A stretch of 64,000 nt of DNA from the IMG/VR virus record IMGVR_UViG_3300030329_006583, positions 1 through 64,000 of that record. One strand, 5' to 3'. Each line of letters opens with the position of its first letter. Position 1 is the stretch's first letter. The notes beneath the pieces are model-generated. The model ran no database searches. It was not told where the DNA came from and worked only from the letters and a program-made list of their open reading frames with translations. The DNA comes from a virus. Of the stretch, positions 1-8,622 are shown one piece after another. A program made the translations under genes and the position numbers.

Positions 1-92
1 TTACCAAATTTCTCCACTAAGGATGATAAAAATTCCAATGCATCATATGAGAATATTAACGTATCACTTTTTACATCTTTTACTTCTAGCAA
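1..92 (-). CDS. 5' end of an unidentified gene running off the window
   Basis: Thirty codons stay open from a TTG at 90-92 to the window edge. A GAGG ribosome-binding site at 100-103 sits 7 nt before the TTG, and no ATG in this frame is available. The gene starts 11 nt after the stop of the ClpP-like gene, as expected in this densely packed operon. The visible peptide begins LLEVKDVKSDT and is too short to assign to a family. The TTG start is inferred from the ribosome-binding site alone. Confidence 0.4.
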   Translation of the reverse strand, partial: MLEVKDVKSDTLIFSYDALEFLSSLVEKFG

Positions 93-103
93 TTTTATAC
101 CTC

Positions 104-706
104 TTATTCAAAATCAATGTCAACCGTAAGTTTGACATGTAGTTTAGGGACACGTAATTGGTTGGCGAGATTGTGACTTTTTGCATCATCTGCATCCAAA
201 AACCAATCAGCATGACCTCGTTTATGCACATGTTTTAAAAAATAATCGTCTTTTTTACCGCAATTGCGTGCCATCATTGTATATACAATTTGATTCAAGC
301 GATCTGTTTCTTCTGCGCTGGCTTTTATCTCTTCCACTTTTCCGTATTCCATTGAGGAAACATCATGAATCATCACCGTTGCATTGGGATCCATGAATCT
401 CAAACCTTCCTCCCCAAATGAAAATAAAATTGCACCGCAACTCATTGCTTTCCCTTCCACAATGGTAGCCACCGGTACTTCAGAATGCTTAATCGCACTA
501 ATCATAGACATAAGGCTGTAAACCTGTCCCCCATAAGAATCAATAACCACCGGAATAACCTTTTGACCGGTGTTGTGGGCATGAGCCATGTCTAATGCAA
601 ACTTCTTAGCTGCGTCTTCATCAAATTTGTTAACCCTAATAATGGCAGGATTTTTTCTTAATTCATATTCTTTCAATAAAGGTGATACATTCATCGTCCA
701 ATGCAT
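104..706 (-). CDS. ClpP-like serine protease
   Basis: This 200-residue protein has the ClpP/crotonase-type protease fold. The triad can be placed by motif: Ser89 in KAMSCGA, His114 in MIHDV and Asp167 in HADWFLDA, which aligns with the DRFLSA region of bacterial ClpP. The DSYGGQV loop at 56-62 matches the substrate-binding/oxyanion Gly-Gly. The length equals bacterial ClpP. The ATG at 706 has an AGGAG seven bases upstream, directly after the nrdJ stop. The head maturation protease is encoded separately (45139-45747), so this enzyme probably does something else, such as degrading host or phage proteins. No Clp ATPase gene is present in the window; whether it oligomerises with a host ClpX or ClpA is unknown. 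Confidence 0.85.
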   Translation of the reverse strand: MHWTMNVSPLLKEYELRKNPAIIRVNKFDEDAAKKFALDMAHAHNTGQKVIPVVIDSYGGQVYSLMSMISAIKHSEVPVATIVEGKAMSCGAILFSFGEEGLRFMDPNATVMIHDVSSMEYGKVEEIKASAEETDRLNQIVYTMMARNCGKKDDYFLKHVHKRGHADWFLDADDAKSHNLANQLRVPKLHVKLTVDIDFE

Positions 707-720
707 TTACAGTCTCCTAT

Positions 721-3700
721 TTAATTACACTTACTATTACCACATGCGGCACAACTTACACAACCTTCCTGATATCTCAAACTATCTTCTGCACTACAAT
801 TAGGGCATGCCGCCTTGCCTGGCTTTGTTCCATCCTGGATATAATTTTTTAAAACACGGGCAATTACCTTGGAAAAAGAAAACAGGTCTGCATCTTTATC
901 TTTTTGCAATTGCTCCACAATGTAATTGATGGGCGCACCATGGCGTAAAGCCAACGAAATAGTCCGTGTAAATCCTGCATGGTTGGGATTATCAAAGACT
1001 GCCACCACATCTTTCACTGCTAATTCATCACCATTTTTTCCAATTCTCAAATCATAACGAGAATTCTTCGTTTTATAATGATGTTTGATAATTTTTCCCT
1101 TACGGTATTTTTTTGGAATCTCTAAATAATTTTGTAAACCACCCATAACCTCATAAGGTCGGCCGCCCATCAAACCGACCAAGATTGTCCATGCCTCACC
1201 TTTGATGGTTACATGGTGTATGTGGCATCGCAGCTCATCGGGACGATCAGGAGCATCATATGTTTTAAATTCTGCATCATTATCGGAATTAACCAACACC
1301 CCTGTTCGACACCCATCCCTATATACAGTAACGCCTTTACATCCTGTCTTCCAACCTGTCATATATACGTCTTTCACTGTATCTATTGTGGTGTCAGCTG
1401 GGAGATTTGTGGTATTGGAAATTGCATGACAGATCCATTTTTGGGCCGCGGCCTGAACCTTTACTTTATTAACCCAATCAATATCATTAGAAGTTGATTT
1501 GTAATAAGGTGAATCCTCAATCTGAGTTAAACCGGTTGTTTCCATCCATTGCTTAAACCCATGGTGATATACCTCAAATTCCTGCCATCTATCACCTGAA
1601 TCATCTACAAAATCCACTCTCCCGCCTATATCATTTTCAGTGAGTTTTTTGCGACGAGTGTATTTAAGAAGATATGCCGGTTCAATACCGGATGTTGTTT
1701 GTGTTAATGTAGAAATAGACCCTGCGGGGGCGGTGGTTGTCAATGCGATATTACGACGCCCATATTTCTTGCTCATCTCCAAAATATCAGGGGCAGCCTT
1801 CCAAATTCTTTCCAGGAATGTATGGCCTTTTTCCTTTTCATGATCATGTATTTCAAATGGCCCTCTTTCTTTCGCCATTATGCAGGAAGAACGATAGGCA
1901 TTAATAGACAGTGTTTGGTAAAAGCTTTCCACAACGTCAATAGAACGTTTTGAACCATAACGAATACCCAAGGCTGCTAATGCATCACCCACCCCTGTTA
2001 CCCCCAGTCCTGTTCTTCTTCCCAGGCGCGCCATAGTTTCGATATTAAGCCAAAGATCTTTCTCAATCTTTTTGACTGTATCAGGCTCTGGATCGTTTTC
2101 TATTTTCTCAAGAATTTTTTCAACCTGCTCGATCTCAAGATCGATCATGTCATCCATTAAACGTTGGGCTTTTTGGGTGACCTCGGACATCTTTTTATAA
2201 TCAAATTCAGCATAAGGGGTAAATGGTTCCTTGACAAACGATAAAAGATTGACCACCATCAATCGACAAGAATCGTACGGCGAAAGAATAATTTCACCGC
2301 AATTTTTAACACAGACACCTGAAGATTTTACATATCCTTCCTCAAATGTCGTAATCACGTTATAATTGTGATGCTCATCAACGGTGATGTTGTAAACATC
2401 TTCGAATCCAATCTTTTTAACACTAGACACTTTGTGATTGTTAATCACCGCAGATTTAAAATTACTCCATGTGCCAAATCTAAACTTATTTCCCACAAAT
2501 TGTGGCATGCCCGTTTTCTCTGCATGTTTTTTCCACAAGGTAGGAGTAAATTTTCCACTCTCTAAAAAGATGCTTCTTCCCGCTTCGATTAACTCTTCGT
2601 TTGTATACCCAGAATATCTACCGTTTGCCTCTCCGGGGTGGGATGCAAAATATTTTTTCCACTCATCTGTCATTTTATGATATGGATTATTTATACCCAT
2701 CATTTTTTCTGCATGCAGTTTCCTGTGATCCTCATGAAGCATTAATACTAAATTATCAATATTGTCATTTTTCGAATCAAAGTCAGCATGGTGAATTGCA
2801 TATTTTTTGCAATCAGTTTCTCCATGATAAAATTTATGAATTAGCCTGTATTGTCGTCTATTTCTCTTTGCACCACCTTTCATGTCGGCGCCGGCATTGC
2901 ACACCTGACGGTATCCATTTGACTCAAACGTATTGAACGGCATTAAGGAAGTTCCCGGTTCCAGATCTTTTAACTTGATATACTCAAGATCTTTAGTGAG
3001 AATTCTGTGATCGGGTGTGGCAACTATTGACGAACCATCATCAAGTATTAATTCCCAAACCTCTTTCTTTTCACCTGTTTTCCGAGGGTTTCTGCCCATA
3101 CGAATTTCTGTTCTTCCCGTAGATGGATTCGTACAATACACAGGAACATCCACAACCTCTTCAGCTAGCTTCTTAATTGACACTGCGTTTCTACCATCAG
3201 CTACAGCAATCAGGGTTTCACCAATAACGCAAGGATTAGTTGATTGAGAACCAAACCCTTCTTCTTCATATATGTCAGAAGGCGTAAGGTTCTTGGCATT
3301 ATCCCAAAACAACAACCCAGGTTCCGCACATGCATGAGCAGACTCAATAATATCATCCCACAATTCTCTTGCATTTACCCACTCACTCACCTCGGGATTG
3401 ACGCTATCCACGGGAAACCGCAATTCAACCTTTTTTCCACGCTCAACGGCACGCATAAATTCATCAGAAAGCCTTACTGAAATATTGGCACCTGTCACCC
3501 TTGTTAAATCTCGTTTAATCTTTATAAAATCAGAAATTTGAGGATGATGAACTGAAATTGTCAACATTAATGCGCCGCGGCGACCATTTTGAGCCACCTC
3601 TCGGCATGAATTAGAAAACCGATCCATAAAAACTTCAATACCATCTGTTGTTCTAGCGCAGTTGGCAGTTGTTCTACCGCGAGGTCGAATGGTTGAAATG

Positions 3701-4104
3701 TCAAACCCCACCCCGCCGCGGCGTTTGGCAATTTGAACCAATTCCTGATCGGTCTTTAAAATACCTCCATATGAATCATAAGGTGATTCCAACACAAAGC
3801 AATTGGAAATAGATTGTACCTGGTATGGATTGCCAATTCCTGACATCGGTGATCCTTGGGGAATAACGTATGCAAAATCTTTAAAAAGACTATAAATCTC
3901 ATTTTCCGTTAAAGGATTGGGGTACTTAGATTCAATTCTGGCAAATTCTTGTGCTAACCGACGATGCATATCATCAGGAGTGATCTCATGTATATCACCC
4001 CCCTTGTCAGTTAATGCATATTTTGTTATAAAAACATTTGCCGCTAATTCATCACCATTAAAATACTGCGTTGATGCCTCAATCGCATTTTTGTAATCAA
4101 CCAT
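721..4104 (-). CDS. nrdJ: Class II (B12-dependent) ribonucleotide reductase with in-frame intein
   Basis: The 1127-residue precursor reduces ribonucleotides to deoxyribonucleotides with adenosylcobalamin, supplying dNTPs for phage replication. After removal of a 310-residue intein (residues 292-601) about 817 residues remain, a normal size for NrdJ with a C-terminal extension. Visible NrdJ features are SNCFVLES with the first redox cysteine, the radical-site motif N-P-C-G-E rebuilt by splicing, and a C-terminal cluster (CPNC, CVSCAAC, final CN) typical of the zinc/redox tail. I chose ATG 4104 over an upstream in-frame TTG at 4116 because GGAG lies 6 nt before it. The start overlaps the helicase gene by 8 nt, which suggests translational coupling. 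No small subunit or NrdI/NrdH gene accompanies it, as expected for class II. Confidence 0.95.
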   Translation of the reverse strand: MVDYKNAIEASTQYFNGDELAANVFITKYALTDKGGDIHEITPDDMHRRLAQEFARIESKYPNPLTENEIYSLFKDFAYVIPQGSPMSGIGNPYQVQSISNCFVLESPYDSYGGILKTDQELVQIAKRRGGVGFDISTIRPRGRTTANCARTTDGIEVFMDRFSNSCREVAQNGRRGALMLTISVHHPQISDFIKIKRDLTRVTGANISVRLSDEFMRAVERGKKVELRFPVDSVNPEVSEWVNARELWDDIIESAHACAEPGLLFWDNAKNLTPSDIYEEEGFGSQSTNPCVIGETLIAVADGRNAVSIKKLAEEVVDVPVYCTNPSTGRTEIRMGRNPRKTGEKKEVWELILDDGSSIVATPDHRILTKDLEYIKLKDLEPGTSLMPFNTFESNGYRQVCNAGADMKGGAKRNRRQYRLIHKFYHGETDCKKYAIHHADFDSKNDNIDNLVLMLHEDHRKLHAEKMMGINNPYHKMTDEWKKYFASHPGEANGRYSGYTNEELIEAGRSIFLESGKFTPTLWKKHAEKTGMPQFVGNKFRFGTWSNFKSAVINNHKVSSVKKIGFEDVYNITVDEHHNYNVITTFEEGYVKSSGVCVKNCGEIILSPYDSCRLMVVNLLSFVKEPFTPYAEFDYKKMSEVTQKAQRLMDDMIDLEIEQVEKILEKIENDPEPDTVKKIEKDLWLNIETMARLGRRTGLGVTGVGDALAALGIRYGSKRSIDVVESFYQTLSINAYRSSCIMAKERGPFEIHDHEKEKGHTFLERIWKAAPDILEMSKKYGRRNIALTTTAPAGSISTLTQTTSGIEPAYLLKYTRRKKLTENDIGGRVDFVDDSGDRWQEFEVYHHGFKQWMETTGLTQIEDSPYYKSTSNDIDWVNKVKVQAAAQKWICHAISNTTNLPADTTIDTVKDVYMTGWKTGCKGVTVYRDGCRTGVLVNSDNDAEFKTYDAPDRPDELRCHIHHVTIKGEAWTILVGLMGGRPYEVMGGLQNYLEIPKKYRKGKIIKHHYKTKNSRYDLRIGKNGDELAVKDVVAVFDNPNHAGFTRTISLALRHGAPINYIVEQLQKDKDADLFSFSKVIARVLKNYIQDGTKPGKAACPNCSAEDSLRYQEGCVSCAACGNSKCN
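2302..3231 (-). mobile_element. Intein with HNH homing endonuclease in nrdJ
   Basis: The element starts with Cys (CVIGET, block A) and ends with Asn before Cys+1 (VCVKN then CGEI). Block B is ATPDHRILT around intein residues 70-79, and block F is VYNITVDEHHNYN near the C terminus. The middle holds an HNH-type nuclease signature, HHADFDSKNDNIDNL (about 147-161) followed by HEDHRKLH, instead of the commoner LAGLIDADG domain. Removing it restores the reductase motif N-P-C-G-E, so insertion is exactly before the catalytic thiyl-radical cysteine. The penultimate residue is Lys where most inteins have His, so C-terminal cleavage chemistry is atypical. Boundaries were placed from the codons at 3229-3231 (Cys1) and 2302-2304 (last Asn). 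Confidence 0.95.
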
Positions 4105-5515
4105 TCTTTTCTCCAACCGCCTCTAGTTTAGTCACCTCTTTCCATTTTTCCTTTAAAAGGATTTTCATATCATTTTCGTCACTACGGACTGCCTCCTCCA
4201 ACGTTAATTCAGATTCATCAACAATCCGAATCATAGAGCGTGCAGTATCAATGTGGATGGGAAAAAGTAACCCATCCCTACCTGCGCGGTTTTTTGCCAC
4301 AAAAAGACGGCCGCCGCCCGTGGCCTTTTCAGTAGGCTTGCGAGAAAGTGATATCACCAAATCAGCAACCATGGCTTTACCGTATGCCTCCGACATATTT
4401 TCCAAACCTACAATTTCAGAATTAGCCGAATCACGATTAGCCTGACTAGCAGTCCATATGGGAATATTCATATCCATGGATAGATTACGTAATTCTTCAT
4501 AAATCAATTTCAATTCATGTCTCAAGGAATCATAACTTTTTGTAGAACGCATAATATCCGCGTAATCAATTATTATAATACTGGGAACAAACCCTCGTAA
4601 TAATAATTTTTCAATATGATTGCGAATTGTCACAACGCTGGCTGATCCTGTAGGGTATTCCTTAATGATCAGGCGACCTAATTCAGCATCTTCATATTTT
4701 TTCATTACCTCTTCTTTATGATCCTGAACTTCATTACTAGGAATATTACAAAGGTTTGAATCGTAACGAAGGCCTACTGCGTATTCACTCAGTTCAAACG
4801 TATAATGAACTACATTTTTACCATGTCGCATCGCATTGGCACCCATTGCAACCAGGTAATGACTTTTACCAACGCCGGTATTTGCTGTAACCACGCCCAA
4901 CTCCCCACGACCTAGGCCACCTTGTAAAATATCTTTTGCATCCAGGCGACCGATTCCAGTGGGACATACCTGCCTATTGACTTTAACAAACCGAGCGTCG
5001 GCATCTTCAAAAAAATCATGACCAGTAGAATGAGGCATGCCAACTGCCACCGCCGTCTTCATCAAATCCACCACACTCTCAAATTTGTCTGTTTGGATTA
5101 ATTCAACAGCCTGTTCCAGTGCCTCCTTGAACGCCTGTCTTTTACAAAAATCAAGCGATTTGTCTTTTACATACTCAATGTCATTAATATCCGGATTCAT
5201 TTTCATCCGATATAAAAACTCAACAATCTGATCTCTGAGGATTACGTCATCACCCTCACTAAGATCTTCTTTTATAATTGTCACTAGGAGTGACAAAGTG
5301 GGAAAACACTTGTATTTTTCATGGTACGTAAAATATTTTTCAGTCAAATAATGCAAATACCTAACATCAAAGAATTCAGGTACCATCACTTCACAAATTT
5401 GTGCTGCCCACCGATGATCTGTGAGCAACCCTTGAAATATTTTTTCCTGAAAAGATTTGCCATAGTGGGCAAAAGTGACATTAGTTCCAATAATATTTTC
5501 TTGCATAACCTGCAT
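4097..5515 (-). CDS. 41: Replicative DNA helicase, DnaB/gp41 type
   Basis: This 472-residue RecA-fold helicase should unwind DNA at the fork. The C-terminal half carries Walker A ANTGVGKSH (211-219), Walker B SIIIIDYAD (312-320), the TASQANR motif (355-361) and an arginine-finger-like segment KNRAGRDG (408-415). The N-terminal half (to about 160) is the helical domain that in this family contacts the primase. The length is close to T4 gp41. The ATG directly abuts the TAG of the 5' nuclease gene with no gap, and the 3' end overlaps nrdJ by 8 nt. The matching primase is encoded 50 kb upstream at 54067-55038. No separate gp59-type helicase loader was recognised. Confidence 0.93.
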   Translation of the reverse strand: MQVMQENIIGTNVTFAHYGKSFQEKIFQGLLTDHRWAAQICEVMVPEFFDVRYLHYLTEKYFTYHEKYKCFPTLSLLVTIIKEDLSEGDDVILRDQIVEFLYRMKMNPDINDIEYVKDKSLDFCKRQAFKEALEQAVELIQTDKFESVVDLMKTAVAVGMPHSTGHDFFEDADARFVKVNRQVCPTGIGRLDAKDILQGGLGRGELGVVTANTGVGKSHYLVAMGANAMRHGKNVVHYTFELSEYAVGLRYDSNLCNIPSNEVQDHKEEVMKKYEDAELGRLIIKEYPTGSASVVTIRNHIEKLLLRGFVPSIIIIDYADIMRSTKSYDSLRHELKLIYEELRNLSMDMNIPIWTASQANRDSANSEIVGLENMSEAYGKAMVADLVISLSRKPTEKATGGGRLFVAKNRAGRDGLLFPIHIDTARSMIRIVDESELTLEEAVRSDENDMKILLKEKWKEVTKLEAVGEKNG

Positions 5516-6469
5516 CTATCTTACCACTGAATTTAAGGATGTGAAAAAAGAATCTGCGTCAAAGGTCTTGATAGATTCTCTCATTAAGATTCTCATGAAT
5601 CCGATTTTATTGCGACTTGGGGTAAAAGTATCGGTGGCGTATTCAATTTTTTTAATATGCTCACCTGATAAATTATGAATATCTAAAAACATCAATCTCC
5701 AATTACGTCTCGCAATGTCGTGGTTCTCATTAATTTCCTGGAATAATTTGAGTTTACTCCCACGAGATTTGTCCATGCTCATTTTAAGTATTTCATCCAC
5801 TGACACAAATTCCTCATCCCCCAATTGTGGGAATCTCTTTACCAAGGTCTTAAAACCGGCACCTTTAATACCTGGTAGCCCATCAGAAGGATCACCAACA
5901 AAACACCTGGCAGTACAAAAATTTTGCACCGACACGCCATATTTTTCCTTTACTGCGTCCATGGTGATAAACCTCTTTTGGCCGGGTGACCATTGTAATT
6001 TTTTTTCAGAAATTAATTGATAATAATCACGATCAGAGCTGGCGATTACACAATTATCTTGTCGAAATTTATTACGAATGAGATAACCTATCACATCATC
6101 AGCTTCGCAATCACCAACATAGATCTGGCCGGCTGGGGTGTGCTTCAATAATTCAATGCATAACGAAATTTGATAATTCCTATTTTCCACAGTATCCGGA
6201 ATATCATCACCATAATACCGGTTAAGCTTTTGAGGGCGGCGACCATTTTTATAATCTTTGAAAATAGCACGGCGGCGGGATGATCCCCCCCCTTCCCATA
6301 TTACAAATATTTGCCTAGGCTCAATTTTATCCGCTAATAACCGGATACCTTTCATAAACCCAACAATGCCACCTACATGATTACCGGTTTCACTCATGGA
6401 AGGATTCACAACAAAATGACGAGTAAAAAAATTTAAAGCATCAATCAACAGTATTGGGCGATCGTTCAC
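5516..6469 (-). CDS. rnh: 5'-3' exonuclease / flap endonuclease (T4 RNase H type)
   Basis: This 317-residue PIN-fold nuclease should remove RNA primers and 5' flaps on the lagging strand. The metal ligands are visible in order: Asp10 in LLIDALN, the CEADD block (121-125), SSDRDYYQL with Asp146 and Asp148, and GDPSDGLPGIKGAG (192-205), which is the helix-hairpin-helix region with two Asp. An Arg-rich arch segment follows FVIWEGGG at 55-62. The polymerase in this genome (10433-11632) has no nuclease domain, so this stand-alone enzyme supplies the function of the Pol I N-terminal domain. The gene sits one base after the recA-like gene and abuts the helicase gene. Confidence 0.93.
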   Translation of the reverse strand: MNDRPILLIDALNFFTRHFVVNPSMSETGNHVGGIVGFMKGIRLLADKIEPRQIFVIWEGGGSSRRRAIFKDYKNGRRPQKLNRYYGDDIPDTVENRNYQISLCIELLKHTPAGQIYVGDCEADDVIGYLIRNKFRQDNCVIASSDRDYYQLISEKKLQWSPGQKRFITMDAVKEKYGVSVQNFCTARCFVGDPSDGLPGIKGAGFKTLVKRFPQLGDEEFVSVDEILKMSMDKSRGSKLKLFQEINENHDIARRNWRLMFLDIHNLSGEHIKKIEYATDTFTPSRNKIGFMRILMRESIKTFDADSFFTSLNSVVR

Positions 6470-6470
6470 A

Positions 6471-7658
6471 TCATGCCTCCGGATCTAGGATGGTGTCCCC
6501 TAATTGAATTGCCACTGAGCGTACCTCTTCATATGATTCTGGATCCACCATTGAATTGGAATCATCAGTTCTAACTAGTGTCAATTCCAATAATCCTTCA
6601 ACGTATGGTCCAAAAAATTCATCCTGCATAATATGTTCAAAATCTGCCTTATAAAATTTCTTCTCTTTTACAACTTCGCCTGTCTCTGCACTAGATATAG
6701 TGATGGTTTTCCAAGCCCCGCTTCCGGCGATGGCGACCTCACAACCTCCCACAACACCCGTACCTGCTTTTCTCAAAAGATCAAATACCTGTTCATGTTC
6801 CTTGATCCCTTTGCCAAAATGAATCTCAAAATTAATTGTTCTAAAAGGTGGGGACACTTTGTTTTTAATGGTCTTGGCGGAAACATGGATTCCAACCACT
6901 TCCTTGTCTTTATTTTCAATTTTTTGACCGGCACCTAATTTAATACGCACCGATGAATGAAAAGGAATAGCCTTTCCTCCAGGGGTAGTGGTAGGATCTC
7001 CATACATCACACCAATCTTAGTTCGAATCTGGTTAAGGCATACCATCAACACATTTTGATTTGCAATAATACCGGTAATCTTTCGCATTCCCTTGGAAAT
7101 TGCACGGGCCTGCAGCCCAATAGAATCTTTGTCATAATCACCAATCAATTCCGCCTTAGGAGAAGTGGCTGCCACGGAATCCCAGATAATTGTCACCGGA
7201 ACATCTTTATCCATGGCTTTTGCCTTTAAGATCGTCGATTCTGCAATTGCCAACACCTCTTCGGTACAATGGGTATCCACATACACAAACCGCTTGCTGA
7301 TATCAACCCCCAGCAAAGATAGGTTCTCTACGCTAGTTGCATTCTCTGTGTCGATATACACAACAATACCACCCATTTGCTGGGTTGATCTGGCAATTTG
7401 AATGGCTACATGTGATTTACCAATAGATGGGGGACCAAAAATCTCAATAATTCTTCCCTCTGGTAGTCCCCCGTCTCGCCTATTGGAAATAATATAATCC
7501 AATTGTTTGGAACCAGTGCTGATCCACCTTTTGACATGAGTAGGCGAAACATCATACGCCAAGTTATAAGCCACCTTGGAACCATGTTCCTTGTTAAGTG
7601 ACTGAATTAAATCTGACGTAAAATCATCTGATTCACCCTTTATTTTCTTCTTTGCCAT
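6471..7658 (-). CDS. uvsX: RecA/UvsX-like recombinase
   Basis: This 395-residue strand-exchange ATPase has Walker A GPPSIGKS (75-82), the catalytic Glu in YIDTEN (101-106), Walker B VTIIWDS (155-161) and a RecA-like NQIRTKIGVMYGDPTTTPGG stretch (209-228) that covers the L1/L2 DNA-binding region. The last motif is closer to bacterial RecA than to T4 UvsX, so the name UvsX is by context. ATG 7658 is preceded by AGGAG at 7 nt. The gene has its own promoter (7678-7706) embedded in the tail of the ssb terminator. Its partners in recombination-dependent replication, SSB and gp46/47, are also in this window. I did not recognise a UvsY. Confidence 0.93.
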   Translation of the reverse strand: MAKKKIKGESDDFTSDLIQSLNKEHGSKVAYNLAYDVSPTHVKRWISTGSKQLDYIISNRRDGGLPEGRIIEIFGPPSIGKSHVAIQIARSTQQMGGIVVYIDTENATSVENLSLLGVDISKRFVYVDTHCTEEVLAIAESTILKAKAMDKDVPVTIIWDSVAATSPKAELIGDYDKDSIGLQARAISKGMRKITGIIANQNVLMVCLNQIRTKIGVMYGDPTTTPGGKAIPFHSSVRIKLGAGQKIENKDKEVVGIHVSAKTIKNKVSPPFRTINFEIHFGKGIKEHEQVFDLLRKAGTGVVGGCEVAIAGSGAWKTITISSAETGEVVKEKKFYKADFEHIMQDEFFGPYVEGLLELTLVRTDDSNSMVDPESYEEVRSVAIQLGDTILDPEA

Positions 7659-7677
7659 AAAACATCTCCTTCAGATT

Positions 7678-7706
7678 ATTCTAATAACACAATGTGTCGT
7701 GTTCAA
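7678..7706 (-). promoter_or_regulatory. Sigma70-type promoter for the recombinase operon
   Basis: On the minus strand TTGAAC (7701-7706) is followed by 17 nt and TAGAAT (7678-7683). The -35 box is identical to that of the ssb promoter and overlaps the U-tract of the ssb terminator, so termination and re-initiation occur at the same place. The start codon of the recombinase follows 20 nt after the -10 box, with AGGAG between. Confidence 0.6.
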
Positions 7707-7734
7707 AAAAAAGGCGGGTAGAAATCTACCCGCC
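7705..7734 (-). terminator. Intrinsic terminator after ssb
   Basis: A perfect 9-bp stem, GGCGGGTAG (7713-7721) paired with CTACCCGCC (7726-7734), has a 4-nt loop and is followed on the minus strand by eight U (7705-7712). It lies 23 nt after the ssb stop codon. Confidence 0.93.
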
Positions 7735-7757
7735 CCGATAAAACTTAAGGATTAGAC

Positions 7758-8537
7758 CTACAGATCTTCAAGATCCGCAAATGCTTCATCCAGGCTTCCA
7801 TATTTTGTGTTGGAAGTACCGGTAGTTGCAGTGTCCTTTGTTGTCGGAGTGCCCCGTGGAGTACCTACCTCACTGACGGTATCATCCCCATTCAGCCAAT
7901 CATTAACGATTTTCTCCAGCTCATCATAACTCTTCAATTGATACATATCATCAAGACTGGGGATGGATCCCATCCAATCCTTTGATTGAGTTTTCTTTTC
8001 ATGAAGAGGACTTTGCTTGCCTCTGGGGCGGACCTCTGTGGTTGCCCACTGTCTTCCCGGGGCTTTTGTACAAACCACTTTGACATCACGCCCATCGGTC
8101 GGATCTGTAATATCACCATAGTCTTCATCCAACATGATATTAAGGAGCGATTGATAAACTGTTTTACCAAAAGACCAAAGCCGGACCCCCTTGTCCTCTT
8201 CACCACGAACCACTACAGGTGCATAGCTTCGCATCTTGGGATATAGCTTTTTGGCCAGCTCATAAGATTCCTTGGAACCCTCATCACGAAGCTTGTTGAT
8301 CAATTCCTTGATGGGATCAGGCTTGCCAAACTGGTAAGGGGCCAAAAGGCCTGGGTTGTTTCCAATATTATAATAGAACCAAAGTTCCTTAAAGGGTTGT
8401 CCATCGTTGTCTGGAAATGATAGAAGTCGAACAGTCGCCTCTTCACCCTCTTGTGGGCGCCACAACATGTTCCTCTTTGAGTTATTGCCCGAAAGCTGAT
8501 TCAGCTTATTACGAATTGCATCAAAATCAATTGCCAT
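7758..8537 (-). CDS. 32: Single-stranded DNA-binding protein, gp32-like
   Basis: This 259-residue protein resembles T4 gp32: a basic N-terminal region with SKRNMLWRP (about 20-28), a central OB-like core, and an acidic C-terminal tail ending SLDEAFADLEDL that would recruit replication partners. The start is ATG 8537, with GGAGG immediately upstream; an alternative upstream TTG at 8570 lies inside leader repeats and lacks a ribosome-binding site. The core has no CxxC or His/Cys set, so the structural zinc of T4 gp32 appears absent; only one Cys is present. The gene has its own promoter, a repeated element in the leader and a strong terminator, so it is a single-gene transcription unit fitting a protein needed in stoichiometric amounts. 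Confidence 0.85.
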   Translation of the reverse strand: MAIDFDAIRNKLNQLSGNNSKRNMLWRPQEGEEATVRLLSFPDNDGQPFKELWFYYNIGNNPGLLAPYQFGKPDPIKELINKLRDEGSKESYELAKKLYPKMRSYAPVVVRGEEDKGVRLWSFGKTVYQSLLNIMLDEDYGDITDPTDGRDVKVVCTKAPGRQWATTEVRPRGKQSPLHEKKTQSKDWMGSIPSLDDMYQLKSYDELEKIVNDWLNGDDTVSEVGTPRGTPTTKDTATTGTSNTKYGSLDEAFADLEDL

Positions 8538-8546
8538 TTTTTCCTC

Positions 8547-8571
8547 CAAATTGCAAATTACAAATTGCAAA
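8547..8571 (-). repeat. Two 11-bp direct repeats in the ssb leader
   Basis: On the minus strand TTTGCAATTTG occurs at 8561-8571 and again at 8547-8557, with a period of 14 nt. The last G of the second copy is the first base of the GGAGG ribosome-binding site. The repeats lie inside the predicted leader, between the promoter and the start codon. T4 gp32 represses its own translation by binding AU-rich leader RNA, so these are candidate autoregulatory sites. Confidence 0.6.
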
Positions 8572-8591
8572 GTTTAAATTAATATACATCA

Positions 8592-8620
8592 ACTATAGTA
8601 TTCAAAATTCAAATGTTCAA
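8592..8620 (-). promoter_or_regulatory. Sigma70-type promoter for ssb
   Basis: On the minus strand TTGAAC (8615-8620), a 17-nt spacer and TATAGT (8592-8597) form a near-consensus promoter in the 85-nt gap upstream of ssb. The predicted transcript would have a leader of about 45-50 nt carrying two direct repeats. Confidence 0.7.
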
Positions 8621-8622
8621 GG

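Noticed and set aside
4105-4116. Upstream TTG start for nrdJ
   Set aside because: The ATG at 4104 has GGAG at 6 nt; the TTG itself overlaps that site.
8538-8570. Upstream TTG start for the ssb gene
   Set aside because: It lies in the leader repeats without a ribosome-binding site; ATG 8537 has GGAGG.
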